Assembly (NCBI GenBank): GCA_000708835.1
Contig: DF236992.1
Span: 142,513-206,512 of the forward strand
Length of the DNA: 64,000 bases
Source: Klebsormidium nitens
Taxonomy: Eukaryota; Streptophyta; Klebsormidiophyceae; Klebsormidiales; Klebsormidiaceae
Reading direction: 5' to 3'
Made by a program: the position numbers and the translations under genes. How positions within the stretch are numbered: position 1 is the stretch's first letter; every line of letters starts with the position of its first letter. Below are positions 1-11,299 of this stretch, piece after piece. The notes beneath the pieces are model-generated. The model worked only from the letters and a program-made list of their open reading frames with translations, did not search any database and was not told the origin of the DNA.

Positions 1-1303
1 TGTGGAGGTAAACCTAAGTCGAGCAGATTGAAGTGAATGGTCCTATTATTAGCTTGTGGACCATACAGCTATTGAGCGGGTAGATCATTGTCCAAGAACA
101 CGCGAAGTCCAGAACATGCGTGTCATGATCGTCTTGCAAGATTGCTGCAACGTTGCTATATATGCATTCAGAAACATTCGGCACATTTGTCCAATTATCT
201 GGCTCGCATCTACGTGCGATCAGAGTCATGCATGCTGGCCGCAGTATGAGCTCCGGTTTGGCACACATGCACTGATTGAATCAACGACGATGCCCCAGTC
301 TTTCTAGTAGTCCGCTGGCGCGCAGCTCATGTACATGACTATGAGACCGTATCATATAGCTAGATTTTGGTGTGCCAGGTTGATAATTTGGGTCAGATGT
401 ATCGCTTTTTACATCAGTGTCAAACAAGTACTTAGCCGCTGAGCGCAGTGTTTGCGTCTGGTATCATGCGCCAGCAGTGCAACTCAAGCGCTTTTATACA
501 TAGATGCACGATACTGAGCCGGCCACGCGCGAACGAAATGCTATTATCGTTTACTACTTGGTCGTGATGGAAGGTACGGTTGGACAGCTCGCGAAGCGCG
601 GGGTCATCCAACCGTACGTCTTGCACGACATTGACTCAGTGATTGACGCAGGAGAACATGGCGCGTACATCATCGCTGACTGACGGTCACTCAATTGCCA
701 GAGAATGGCTGATTATATAGTTGTCATCATGTCGAACGTACAAGTGAATGACATTGTAAGTAGGCATAAGACAGTAGATGCATCAATGAAGCTGCCACTC
801 ACGTTCATCAGACACGTCCATCACTGACCTGAGCGACCATGGAGAGTCAATCGTAGCTGATGCAAATACGTGCAGATTGAAGGAGGTAATCTCCTAAACC
901 CTTGCATTCTATCAATGAATGTGCGTCTATACTACGAGGCGCCTTACATTCTTGCTGTCCGTTCTTCTCGAATCCAACTTTTGTTGAACCCTCCTTTCGG
1001 TTGCCTACAAATGATCCTACGCGTGCAGCATGCTTACGATTGTCGTTCTGCGTACTTAGTCCGAGACTCCAATGGTGAGTCCAGAAGGCAGAAAAGAAGT
1101 AATGAAAAGACACGACTCGTTTCCGTTTTGACTTGGCGAACCGGAGCAGACTCTCCAGATCTATAGTACAGACTTACACCCAATCTAAAGCTAGCCCTCC
1201 TGACCGATGTGCCTATCTCTTGTGCACGCCTCGCTTTCTAAACCCTTCTTAACATGGGTCGAGGGAAGCGTTCCGTTTTTCAAACCCCTCCTTCTCGATC
1301 GGC
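1..1303. other. Non-coding stretch at the left edge
   Basis: I see no supportable gene here. All open frames are short (under 135 codons), overlap on both strands and match no family I recognise. The end nearest 1304 lies just downstream of the Ser/Thr-Pro-rich minus-strand ORF and may hold its 3' UTR. Confidence 0.5.
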
Positions 1304-2524
1304 TCATATTCTTTGCTTCTCGAGATCGCGCAGGATCGTTCTGGGACTCCAGAATGCAAACTCTTCCGCAAAGACGCTCTCGGTTGGGGAAGCGGTGCCC
1401 GGTTGCCATTTCCGCGGCCGCGGCGAGTTGAACGTCATACTGACAGAAGCACTCGGTAAGAACAGCGCGGGCGGCTCGAATGTCGTTCGGTTTGCAGAAG
1501 GTCTGGGGGAGGTTGGCGAGCTCGCCTCTCGAAGGACAGCTGGAATCAGAAACTCTCTCTTTCTGACCGTTGGAGATTGGCAATCTGACCTTTTCGCGGG
1601 GGCTCTGGGAGGACTTGGCGAGATTGGCTGTCGAGAGAAAGCTGGGGTCTGGAATCCACTATTTTCGACCGCGGGAGACTCCAGGGAGCGTCGTGAGACG
1701 GTATCGATGTGAGAAAACGGAGATATCTCAGACGGCCTTGGGTACGTCAGCGTCCTCCTGTGAAGTTTCTCTTCCCCCGTCGGTTCGGCAGGCACTTCTC
1801 TGAGCGAGAGGTCTCCCGGGGTGATCTTCCGGTCAGAATCCCAGGAGCAAGTTTCTCTTGGCTTTACTGTCGAGTCGTGGCTGCAAGGGCGGCGGGCTAG
1901 CACTGGGGACGAGGGCTGAATCAGAGGAACGGTGGCCCTCCGTCGAGTCAGAGGAGACCTTTCGACCTTGCTGCGAGGGGCAGGCGGGCAGGGCAGGCCG
2001 TGAAAACAGGGCCCTTCGAAGGTGATGGCCGGAACCTCTGAGCAGTTTTTCGTTGACCGAGGGCTTCTTCTGGGGGTGGTTGGAGAGACAGGAAGTGACT
2101 CTGGAGGACCTTCATGCTGACCAGAAGAAGCGCCGCCAACAGCATTTCGCTTTGTTCCAGGCGTTGAATTCTTGGTCTGACCTCTTGGAAAGGGCCGCGT
2201 GACGAGATCTGGGACCAGGAACTCTGCAGAGCTTCTGAAAGAAGATGCTGCGGCTGCATCCTGGGAACATGACCGTCTCGTGAACTTCTGCTCTGAAAGA
2301 CTCCCTGGATAAGTTCTTGAAAGCGGAAGGTCGAACGGTACGTCTGGCACCCGCAGGGGCATGGGACTTAGAAACTGCACGCCCTGCTCTTCGAAGGGCA
2401 GGCTCGGAACCTCAATCGTCAGACAGAGCATCTTGCTTTCCTTCTTTCTCTTTGAGGTGTCTTGAGAGAGTGCCTCTGACAGGATGGATCTTGAGAAGAC
2501 CAGAGCGTCACCATGGGGAGACAA
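1304..2524 (-). CDS. Hypothetical Ser/Thr-Pro-rich repeat protein (406 aa, single exon)
   Basis: An uninterrupted 406-codon frame, much longer than anything around it. The protein is basic and rich in Ser, Pro and Arg, with many SP and TP dipeptides that are potential proline-directed phosphorylation sites. The C-terminal half contains imperfect repeats of about 33-34 residues, visible as alternating F-x-x-PA and SP-x-x-PR-x-x-x-x-R blocks; the DNA is correspondingly repetitive around 1480-1700. There is no signal peptide, membrane span or recognised domain. It looks intrinsically disordered. I do not recognise the family and assign no function. Because a tandem repeat of about 100 bp (a multiple of 3) can keep a non-coding frame open, it may not be a real gene; the uninterrupted length and consistent repeat register are the only arguments for it. 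No introns were inferred. Confidence 0.4.
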   Translation of the reverse strand: MSPHGDALVFSRSILSEALSQDTSKRKKESKMLCLTIEVPSLPFEEQGVQFLSPMPLRVPDVPFDLPLSRTYPGSLSEQKFTRRSCSQDAAAASSFRSSAEFLVPDLVTRPFPRGQTKNSTPGTKRNAVGGASSGQHEGPPESLPVSPTTPRRSPRSTKNCSEVPAITFEGPCFHGLPCPPAPRSKVERSPLTRRRATVPLIQPSSPVLARRPCSHDSTVKPRETCSWDSDRKITPGDLSLREVPAEPTGEEKLHRRTLTYPRPSEISPFSHIDTVSRRSLESPAVENSGFQTPAFSRQPISPSPPRAPAKRSDCQSPTVRKREFLIPAVLREASSPTSPRPSANRTTFEPPALFLPSASVSMTFNSPRPRKWQPGTASPTESVFAEEFAFWSPRTILRDLEKQRI

Positions 2525-5202
2525 GCGCCTGATAAGGCATCTGCTGCAGCCAGAAACGAGATGAATATGAAACGTCTGAAGACACTTCTAGGCTAATCTG
2601 CTTCAGATTATGCACCTTTTCATGAAGACACCACAAGCATGTGTCACATGTTTGCTAAGCTGCTACTGATTCTGCTCCTCTTTTTGCGAAACCCCATTCG
2701 AACATTGGCATGAACTGCATAGGTCTGCAGAATGAACCGCTTTCCCAACAAAAGCACTTCACCATCTCTCTATGAACCTCTTATTGCAGATGCGGAGATC
2801 CTATCGAGCAAGCGGCTGTGGATACATGGTGATGAGTTTTGCTTAAAGTGCACGCCAGCTCGCCAGTGATCACAAACACCCCTCTTCGCTGCAATTCAAG
2901 GTAGCAAAGCTTACCCCTCTCTAGTAAAACCTTGAAACTCCTCCCTCAGGACAGTGTCTCCTCTTAGAGTCTCCACCCTAATCCTTCATTGAGGACAGCT
3001 TCCCAGACCTGAAGAATGCGGAAACGCAGATCATGCACATGTAGCTCTTCTGCAATGAGGACTTGCAAGGCCTTGCGCAACTCAACCTGAACATCTGCAT
3101 GTCTATCAAAAGGTGCGCAAGCGAGGTGCAAGGGCTCAGGCCCTCACTACACCTGCCACCGATCACAACCAATCCTGCCAATGATCGCCAAGCTCTGCAA
3201 GCCTCGCAGCATACGCATGCGCAAAACCAAGAATGCTTTTCTGCTCTAGAAAGCGTCCTAAGCGCACGTCAAGCTCCCTAGGCGCGCTTCTCTAAGACTA
3301 TCTGCTAAGCTCTGCGCGCAGAGGATGCGCACCTTGCGTCAGTGCTCCTCCAAAAGCAGACCTTAGCGCTTTGCGGAGTTGTCTTTCTCGCTTTTTGGGG
3401 CGTCTTTGCGCTTTCGCATGTGCTCTTTTCCGGCCTGGCTGCAGTCGCCACACATTCTGGCGCCTCTTCAGATGAGATGCGCCGTCACCACAAGATCATG
3501 CGGCTAGCCTTTGTTCACGCAGATCGTGTGGAGGTCACTCAAAGGATCATTAAAGTCTCGCTTCGCTGGCGTTCCCTCTCGTCTGCCACGGTGATGATCT
3601 GGCACGTGACCTAGTCCACGTGTCCAGAAGTATGTGGCGCTTCTTCGGTTTGAGCTTCTTGGAACAAACATGCCTAACGTCAGGACCATGACGCCACCCT
3701 TCGGACAATAAGCTCTGACCGACACAATTACACGGATTGCGAGCTGTGGTCTTATGATGGTCTCTGGATCCGTTCTGCTGATGTAGAGCCTTTAAATTGT
3801 TTGCATGTCTCGTCAAAGCTCAACGCCGTATCGAGCAAGTTCACCGGAGGTTTTCAGGCCACGCAGAAGTTTCGCAGGATAACTGACGTGTAATCCAGAT
3901 GCTTTACCAGTGGCTTATGACGCTTGCAGCTGTCCACAAGGAATACAGCTGTCTGATTGGCATCTTCGCGCGATCCTACGACTTGAAAACGCAGAGCTTC
4001 GTTTCTCATTCACAACCGAAGCTATGTATACCACACACCGTCGAGCCGACTGACACGGTATGAGAGGTTCTTTGAAGACGGGTTCAATACAGTGAAAGAA
4101 TACAGCTCGAAAGGCCCATTTTTTAGTACCAAGGTTGGGAGACAGCTGACGTAGGTGAAGGCAATAGTACTCGACTTAGGTTGTATCCGTAATCTTTGGC
4201 CTAGCTATAAGTACGTACTATTGTAGATCAAATTCTTTGCAAACCCCTGAAGCATGCATTTGCGCAGCAGTGGCGGCGCTTCAATCAAGACCTTCCCGAC
4301 ATGGAGGACGTGTAGTGCACCTGATCGAAACAATTGGCTCCTATCTCGAAATTTTTTATCCTTGGCCCGCTTATAAACTGGAATCATGCAATCATTGTGG
4401 CCTAAACGTCGTGAAACGTACGTGCGTGCTACATGATCTTGCCCTACCTGGCCACTGCGCATGCCAGTGCCTTGCCAGGACGGCCACGTACATGCTTTCG
4501 TGACGAGCTAGCGATTATATCATCGTATTCCAGCTCTGAAAAGTGAGCAGCATGATTTGCAAGGAGCCTGAACTCGGATGCCCATATATACGGGTCATAC
4601 CTCGGGCCTTCATATTTTGCGTAGAAGCAAGTCACCGGCACGGTCGATCGATGGGTTAGGCTAACAAGTCGCATGGTGCATGTGTTCTACGATGGACTTT
4701 GCAGCGGGTGTGCAAGAGCTCTGACCCTTAGACGAGTCTTGTTCAGCCTCACAATAATGCATTAGGGTGTGCTATGAGATTTTAATAAGGGCGTACGACC
4801 ATGGGTATATGTCAACTAGTGCGCGCTGCACCGGGCCGCGGTTACCTTGCACATGTATTGGACTACATGCATTCCTCCCGGAACGGATTCTGAACGGAGT
4901 ATGTCTGTACCCTTTCGAACCCTGCCACGTTTTCAGTCCCACTACATCAAAAGATCTGAGGGGCGGAAAAGTGCAGACACGAACCGAAGATATTCTTGGA
5001 GACAGATGTGTTGCTCGACTTAATACCACGGCAAATACCTTCCCTTGCAGTAGCTGCGCAGAAACTCAAGATATGACCTAGAAAAAGTCTCCTCATCCCA
5101 TTGACAGCCCGAGGTCTTTGACGTCACTTCCTGTAATCTACAACTGTGTGGCAACAGTGAAACTTGCAACCGACGACCCGCGCAATGCCCAACGCGTGCA
5201 AC
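2525..5202. other. Intergenic, no gene recognised
   Basis: About 2.7 kb with only short, overlapping open frames on both strands and no recognisable protein or RNA. Near the right end, at 5113-5126, is the string ggtctttgacgtca, containing the palindrome TGACGTCA. The same string recurs in inverted orientation at the right side of the long inverted repeat at 21279-21340. Confidence 0.45.
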
Positions 5203-7267
5203 TTAGAAGTCCACCTCGATGCCCTCTGGCGGGTCGAACTTGGAGCCCAGCTCGCTCAGCTTCTTGTGGCTGACCGCGTAGTCTGCGAAGAAGGCGTCCT
5301 GGCTCTCACGGTACTTCTCGGCGTACTTGGCGAACTCAGGATCCTTGAAGATGACCTGGTCGGTCGAGAAGGAGATGAGCTCGGGGTCGTGCTTCTCGGC
5401 AGGGTCCACCCAACCGTTGGCCACGTCCTTGGTCACCTGCACAAAAGTGACGTCGTCTTCGTCAGCCAAACATGCGGTGGGTGCAAAACGTCTCAATGAC
5501 GCTTTTGTTTCAAACGTCCAAGGCCCCAAGGAACAAGCGAACAGGATGTCGAACTGTAAGACGAGTGTGACTGTAGGCAATAGCTGAAAAAGTTGCCTGC
5601 AACTCTCTCTTGTTTTGATCAAAGCGAGCAGAATCACTGTATCGACCGACTCATTTCACCGTTTGCCTCTGCCTTGTCAAGCAACTCTCCAAGGACATCT
5701 CGTCCAGCCGACGTGTTGGCAAGACCTGTGCTGCCGAGCGTGTAGAGGATAGAAAGAAGCTCTGCTTTACGTGAATCAGCCTGACTGCAACCGTACCTGG
5801 TAGTAGCTGTTGTTGAACACGAGCCAATCCGGCACCCAGCTGGACCCGCCCGGAGTTCCAATGTCGCCCCCCTCGGTGTACTTGGTCTTGTCAGCCCCGA
5901 AACCGCTCCGGTCGTTGTGAGACCTCCCAATGGTGTGGGCGCCTGCAAACGTAGCGGAAGGTCAGCCGTGAGCATAGCCGACCTGACTAAATTGTCAACA
6001 ACATGGCGTATCGAACAATTAATCACGCTAGCGGATCCTGCGCCAGAGATTTTGTGGCCTGCGTAGCTGTGCCGGTCCATGCCGGAAAAGCGAAAGACAA
6101 GTCCGTCAGAAATTCTTCGGTTTGGTTAATTCGAATCACCAATGCTGAGTCTCAATAAACAAATCTGCTGAGGACAAGGCAATGCTGCTTGTAGGTTAAA
6201 AGGCGAGGTGTTCAGTCCAGACAGTCTCAGGCTTTGAACGCAACCGCAGTCGAGCAAACAACCAGTCACCAAAGGCTGTCGTTGCCGCACCTGACAGGGC
6301 GACGATGTCCTGGTCGGTGAGGCCCATCCTGTAGAAGATGCGGCGCAGATGCTCGCCCGCACTCTCTTTCGAGGCAAGTCCGCCGCCGGCCTTGGCCGTG
6401 CCGGGGACAGCCGCGGGCAGGTTGCCCTCGGGGGAGCAATGCTCAGGAGTATCCACGTCCACACGGCCGAACCTGGTCAACAGAACAAACTGCATCTTTG
6501 AACGTTTCGCTAGCAATTCCCGTATATCCAAAGTTTATCAAGCTATCGAAAGCTGAACATCCAGACATTCGTGATCGGCTGAACATTGTGTCAGCAGTCT
6601 AGAACCGATTCGACGCAGTCTAAAAACAATGAGGCAGCAATGTAACATCAATCAGGGGGCGTGAATAGATTGGTCAGGTCAGACCGGCTGCAATATAGCA
6701 CCCAGCGATACAGCACCCTCAACTTAAGTTGAGTCAATTTGCATCAACCTTGTCCTCGTTCGCTCTCACCCCGGCACCCGAATGAAATCGATAACGGGGT
6801 CGCAAAAGATGCATTTCAAGCATCCCACCATCACACTCTTGCGCAAGCTTGAGAACAGTCACTTACCGGAGGGGCAGCTTGGGCCCGCCCGCCTCCTGAA
6901 TTCCGATCTTGCTGGCCAGCTGGAAGAGGTCGGCGTAGCTGATGGACGGGTACCTCTGCTTGATGGGCTCCAGCAGCGCCAGCGCCTGGTCCAAACCGGC
7001 GTTTGCCCCATGGAGAAGCTCCGGCTTGAAACGAATGCTCCCGACGGCGCCTCCGGCCTTGGGCCACTCGGATGCCGAGATGTTCTTGTCGTACGTGCCC
7101 GAGTCATGCCAGCCGATGCGAACGCAGATGGGGTTGGCGTGGGTGCTGTGGAAGAGCTGCTTCAGGGCCTCAGCGGCACCCTGCGGGCAAGGACGACCAC
7201 TTTGTAAGCAAGCGCGCTCTTCCGAATGGCTCGACACAAGCATGCTTCGGATCTTGGAGGATGTCAA
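5203..7267 (-). CDS. APX: Ascorbate peroxidase (class I haem peroxidase)
   Basis: Reduces hydrogen peroxide to water with ascorbate as electron donor (ascorbate-glutathione cycle). Exons on the minus strand: 6867-7267 (5' part uncertain), 6291-6472, 5797-5942 and 5203-5436; all junctions are GT-AG and phase-consistent. Visible signatures are the distal site R-I-G-W-H-D-S-G (Arg, Trp and His of the active site), the block H-G-A-N-A-G-L, the proximal haem-ligand motif A-L-S-G-A-H-T-I-G-R, and P-G-G-S-S-W downstream. The C-terminus A-K-Y-A-E-K-Y ... K-F-D-P-P-E-G is typical of chloroplast/stromal-like APX. The ATG at 7267 gives 320 aa, but the first about 30 residues do not look like APX. The true N-terminus may instead splice in upstream near the acceptor at 7186/7187, so targeting cannot be read. 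It lies about 250 bp downstream of the GST gene, on the same strand. Confidence 0.93.
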
Positions 7268-7519
7268 AGTGGAATGGATGTTTCACAAAGCCAACACACA
7301 ATCGCCTGCAACATCCGAGCATCTCAACCAGTGTGTTCTTCTAAATCCGGCGCCCTTTTGTTCCTTCAGTCACGAAAGTACTACCTTGCTCTGCCCGACT
7401 TCTGTACGAGCCGGTCATAATCTGCTAGAGCGAAAGCAATAAGCACCACCTGCAAAGTGAGCCAAGTTCGTCTTTGTCAAGTCAGTCATATCGCAACTTT
7501 CATATCTTCTGTGCAACTA

Positions 7520-9468
7520 TCATGCTGCAAAACTGCAAATCGACCTTCTTTCCCGTACCTTGAGCTGTGCGGTGTACTCCTCAACGTTCCGGGCAGACTC
7601 CGTGCCAGTAATCTTGAGCCAGGAAGGGCGCGTCGAGATGCGCTCCCACCAGGCCTTCAGGTGCGCCCTCCTAAGGAAGCCCGCTCCAGCATCGGTCTTG
7701 AGCAGCAAGGCGGTGTAGGGGAGGTGGCTGAGGTCAGCGAGCGTGAACTCGTCTCCAGCGAGGTACTGGTTCTTGGCCAGGTGGTCCTCGTACACGTCCA
7801 GAACCTGTCAGGATGAGTAACTGGAGGAACTCAGCGACGCCCAGCCAAACACTTATTGCACTGTTCTAAGCTGCTGGGGGCCCGTTGACACTTGGTCTTC
7901 TACATGTCCCGCACCTGTTAATACCAGAAGCTTGCATAGAACACAGCTGATGAAACGCTGTAGAATCTTTGAGTGATACTTTCAAAGAATTCAGAAAGGA
8001 TTCTCGCATGACCATGCCCCGAGATCTGTAAGTTGCTCTATCAAGGCAGGCTGCTTGAGGGAATGAAAAGGGTATGGACATACGATCATACCAGTATCCA
8101 GAAACTTGCAGCCGATCCATTCCGCGTTTGTGAGCAACAAGATTGACAGATGCTCGTAAGTTGCAACTGACCATGCCTCGTTAGTCCCACTGCTCCAATG
8201 CCACGATGTCCACCACCCAAGCTGTGGACCAGGGTCTCAGCATTTTGAACAAAACCCTCTGGTGAACAAAGCACCTTACCTTCTCCAGCTTCTGGATCTG
8301 CTCCTCGACGACTTTCATGTCAGTCTGTCCTCCAAACATTGGTGCAAACACCACCTGGCCAACAATGGTGGCTACAGGGGGGTTGTAGTTTTGCCCCTCG
8401 ACCTCCAGCCATGTGTCGACAAGAGCACGCTGTTTCTCTGTCTTGCCGAAAAGATCGGTTCCCTGGCCGGCCCACTTGGTAGCAATATACCTCGCCATTG
8501 CACGAGACTCTGAAGAGAAGGGAAGGGAGAGTCTCATTTCAACAAATGGCTTTGTGGTGAACATAAACCAGGGCTCATGTATGGGGCTTTCACAAGCACA
8601 GCCAACCTAGGAGATGAATTCCTAGCTCAAGGGTGCAATGCAAAGAACCCGGCAGGTTCGACACCTTTTACCAGCAAAATGTACGCAGATTGAGAGAGGT
8701 GAAGGAGAACGGTGCAATTGACGGGGTCTCGATGAGAGGGTCCTTATCTGCTACACTGAGAATAAGCTGACAAAGAAGCTGCTGAAGGTACACTCCCCTT
8801 CAAGTGCTGATGAAGAGCTGCTTGTCATCACCTGCTTTTTGGTGGACTGCGATATAGACTTACGATAGTCTCTGCTATTGCCAGCACCATGAGGAGTGAG
8901 GTACCTCATACACATGTCAGAAGGTCCTTAGACTTACCGAACATTGTGAGATCCCCGTCCACCAATACAGGAACTTGTCCGAAAGGCTGCCAGAGAGGAA
9001 AGGGTCAACGTCAACAGCTATTCTGAGCATGAAGCCGAGCTTACCTCAGATTTGTGATGCAGCCCTATTACCATCTGCTCACATTTTGATTCAACTTTTG
9101 CGATTGAGAACACAATCAGCCATCACCTTGGGCAGGTTCTAAGCATCGGCTTACAACATACAGCATGTCCAAGATCTGTGCAATTCAGTTTGCTCAAAGC
9201 AGCTTGACACCAAGCAACATTCACACTCAAGTCAATCAACGCTGCTGGATGCACATGTAGCCAAAGCAGCAAATGACTTTTACGACGACCTGGCCGTAAA
9301 GTTCAGATCAGCACTCACCTGGAGTGCCAAAAACTCTGGCGCCTTATGCGCCCCCTTCATGAGATCTACCTCTACCAACTCAAAGTCCACATTCTTTTCC
9401 AGACAGGTTGTCATCACCCTCCTGGTGCAGGTACTGAGGCTCAACCCATGGATCTTCAGTGGCGCCAT
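7520..9468 (-). CDS. GSTF: Glutathione S-transferase, phi class
   Basis: Conjugates glutathione to electrophiles and can reduce organic peroxides; cytosolic. Exons on the minus strand: 9319-9468, 8938-8986, 8280-8509 and 7520-7804, GT-AG and in phase. The N-terminal thioredoxin-like domain begins M-A-P-L-K-I-H-G, with the catalytic-serine region S-L-S-T-C-T-R-R-V. It continues with the cis-proline glutathione-site motif P-F-G-Q-V-P-V-L and the E-S-R-A-M-A-R-Y-I segment. The all-helical C-terminal domain has the phi-typical Y-L-A-G-D-E-F-T-L-A-D-L-S-H-L-P motif and ends near R-P-S-W. Reading through gives 237 aa, slightly longer than usual. A good donor (AAG|GTACGG) just before the end means the last 15 residues may be intron and the true 3' exon may lie between 7200 and 7510. 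A GSTF symbol is given from class only. Confidence 0.92.
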
Positions 9469-11299
9469 CTTAACCTGCCGTCAGAAACAGGGGGAAGTTG
9501 AATGGGGCTGCTCTTGAGTTTTCCAGAAAGAGCTTGATCATCTGCTTGAGGGAGATCCTCCACCAGCAAATGCAGGAGCGTGTACAAAGGCACAAGATAA
9601 TACATCATCTGCGATAATCTCATCTGCTTAACACATCGATCCGACACAGATCAATCCAACAGCATGTTCTTTCCCAGTGGAAAACCTGTTGACTCTATGT
9701 AATAATCGCCTCACAGGTGTTGCCACTGACATTTACAGGTCGCTTTGCTGACTGTTGCATCTCAGATCTAAAGCTGGAGTCAAGTACACCGCGAAGCCCT
9801 CATGATCAGAACAAAACAACATTGCCAGGCTGCTCTAGTGTAAAAACTTTCGTCATCTTGTAGGTCAAAACCAGAAAGCGCAAGTACCAGAGGAATCAGC
9901 AGTAGAACCGCTGAGGCGGACGATGGGACGAGTTCACAAAAGCTCCCTCTTGGCTCAGACTCCCAGTGATCAAGCAAAGCATCATTGTCGCACAGCATCT
10001 CACCTCTCCTTGCACCACCTCCTTCCCACTTCACTTCGTCAAGCAACGAACGGCAGACAACCCTCGCGTGTGCTCGTAACTGATTTATCCAATGGCGGCT
10101 ACTCTAATGGAGGAGAGACCAATGGAAGCAGATAAAGTTTCTAACACAAGCTGGAGCACAGCATTGGCAACAGCCAGCTGCGTCTGGACGACCTCTCTCT
10201 CCTGTGCTACCGGTACAGCCTACAGGAGTAGCACGTAGGTAATCAAGACTCAAGACTACGTGACTGGTGAACCTGATTCGCATCCAAGATTCTAGGCGAC
10301 ATGGGCGGTTGGATCCACATTTTTGCTATCGGACGGCTTTGAAAAGCCTGCTAGAAACTTCGCTCACGTGGCCATCGGTGTACAACGTATTACCTAGTAC
10401 ACTGTAGTCTGTATGACGCCATTGAATCTAGCAATCAGGATACGGTAGGTACAGTCCGATAGACTCTAGAGTCCAGACGTCCTCCAGACTCCAAAGGTTA
10501 CCGGTAGGCTGTACAGTGTACATAGCCTGTTGAAGAGTGAAAGCTTCTGGAGTCAAGTTCAACTTCAATGCTCCAAAGGGAGAATAGGATTTTGAACAGT
10601 GCTCCTCATGCTAACAGATATTGGTCGGAAGGTAACAACCACTTGAATGGTTGGCGATTCCAAACAGAGAAGACAGTGGTTTGCTATGTTGATGTAAGCC
10701 CCAAAGCCCACCATCATACTTGAAACGATCGAAAACGACAGTTGAGGTGCCATGCTCCCATTCGTTTCTCCACAGTTGCATCTTTCAAGTGCCCCTCAAG
10801 TGCATTCTAACTTCATAGAGCTCCTGATGTACAAAAAGGCTTATGTCCAAAGTCACTTGAATCGAGCTTGAGTCCAGCATCCAACCGAGCGAGCACCTGG
10901 TACGCGGAAACGATCGGCCATACTACCGCATGCAACCCAACAAGGGAGGAAGGGAATATGGCAAGTGCATAGAATGGTGGCCACCAGGCTTTGATCCAAG
11001 CTTTCAGCTGCTCAAACCTAGAAATCACAACTATTGACATGCATATGGCGTGCCAACGCGAAATGCCTGTTTCCAGATCTTGACAGATCTTGACTGGAAA
11101 CATTATTCATCTCAAACGCAATGGAGCAAGTCCATTGGGGGTCCATTGGCCAAGTCATTGGTGCACATGGCTGTCAAGCGAAGGAGCCTGGGCGTCAATT
11201 CTTTATCCTATTTTCTTGGAAGGGGACATATCAACATATGGAACGGCTCACGCAATTGTAGCCGACTCTCAATCCAACCTTCCACCGCATGATTACTGT
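9469..11299. other. Intergenic, upstream of the GST gene
   Basis: No gene supported. The part next to 9469 should contain the GST promoter. Between about 10190 and 10530 there are short imperfect inverted words (for example ctcctgtgctaccgg and a reversed partner a few tens of bases on, and gtacactgtag against ctgtacagtgtac), perhaps a decayed mobile element. I could not define ends or a target-site duplication. Confidence 0.4.

Noticed and set aside
1191-1803. Open frames of 77-152 codons overlapping the S/T-P repeat ORF
   Set aside because: They are shadows of the same tandem repeats in other frames; the 406-codon minus frame explains them.
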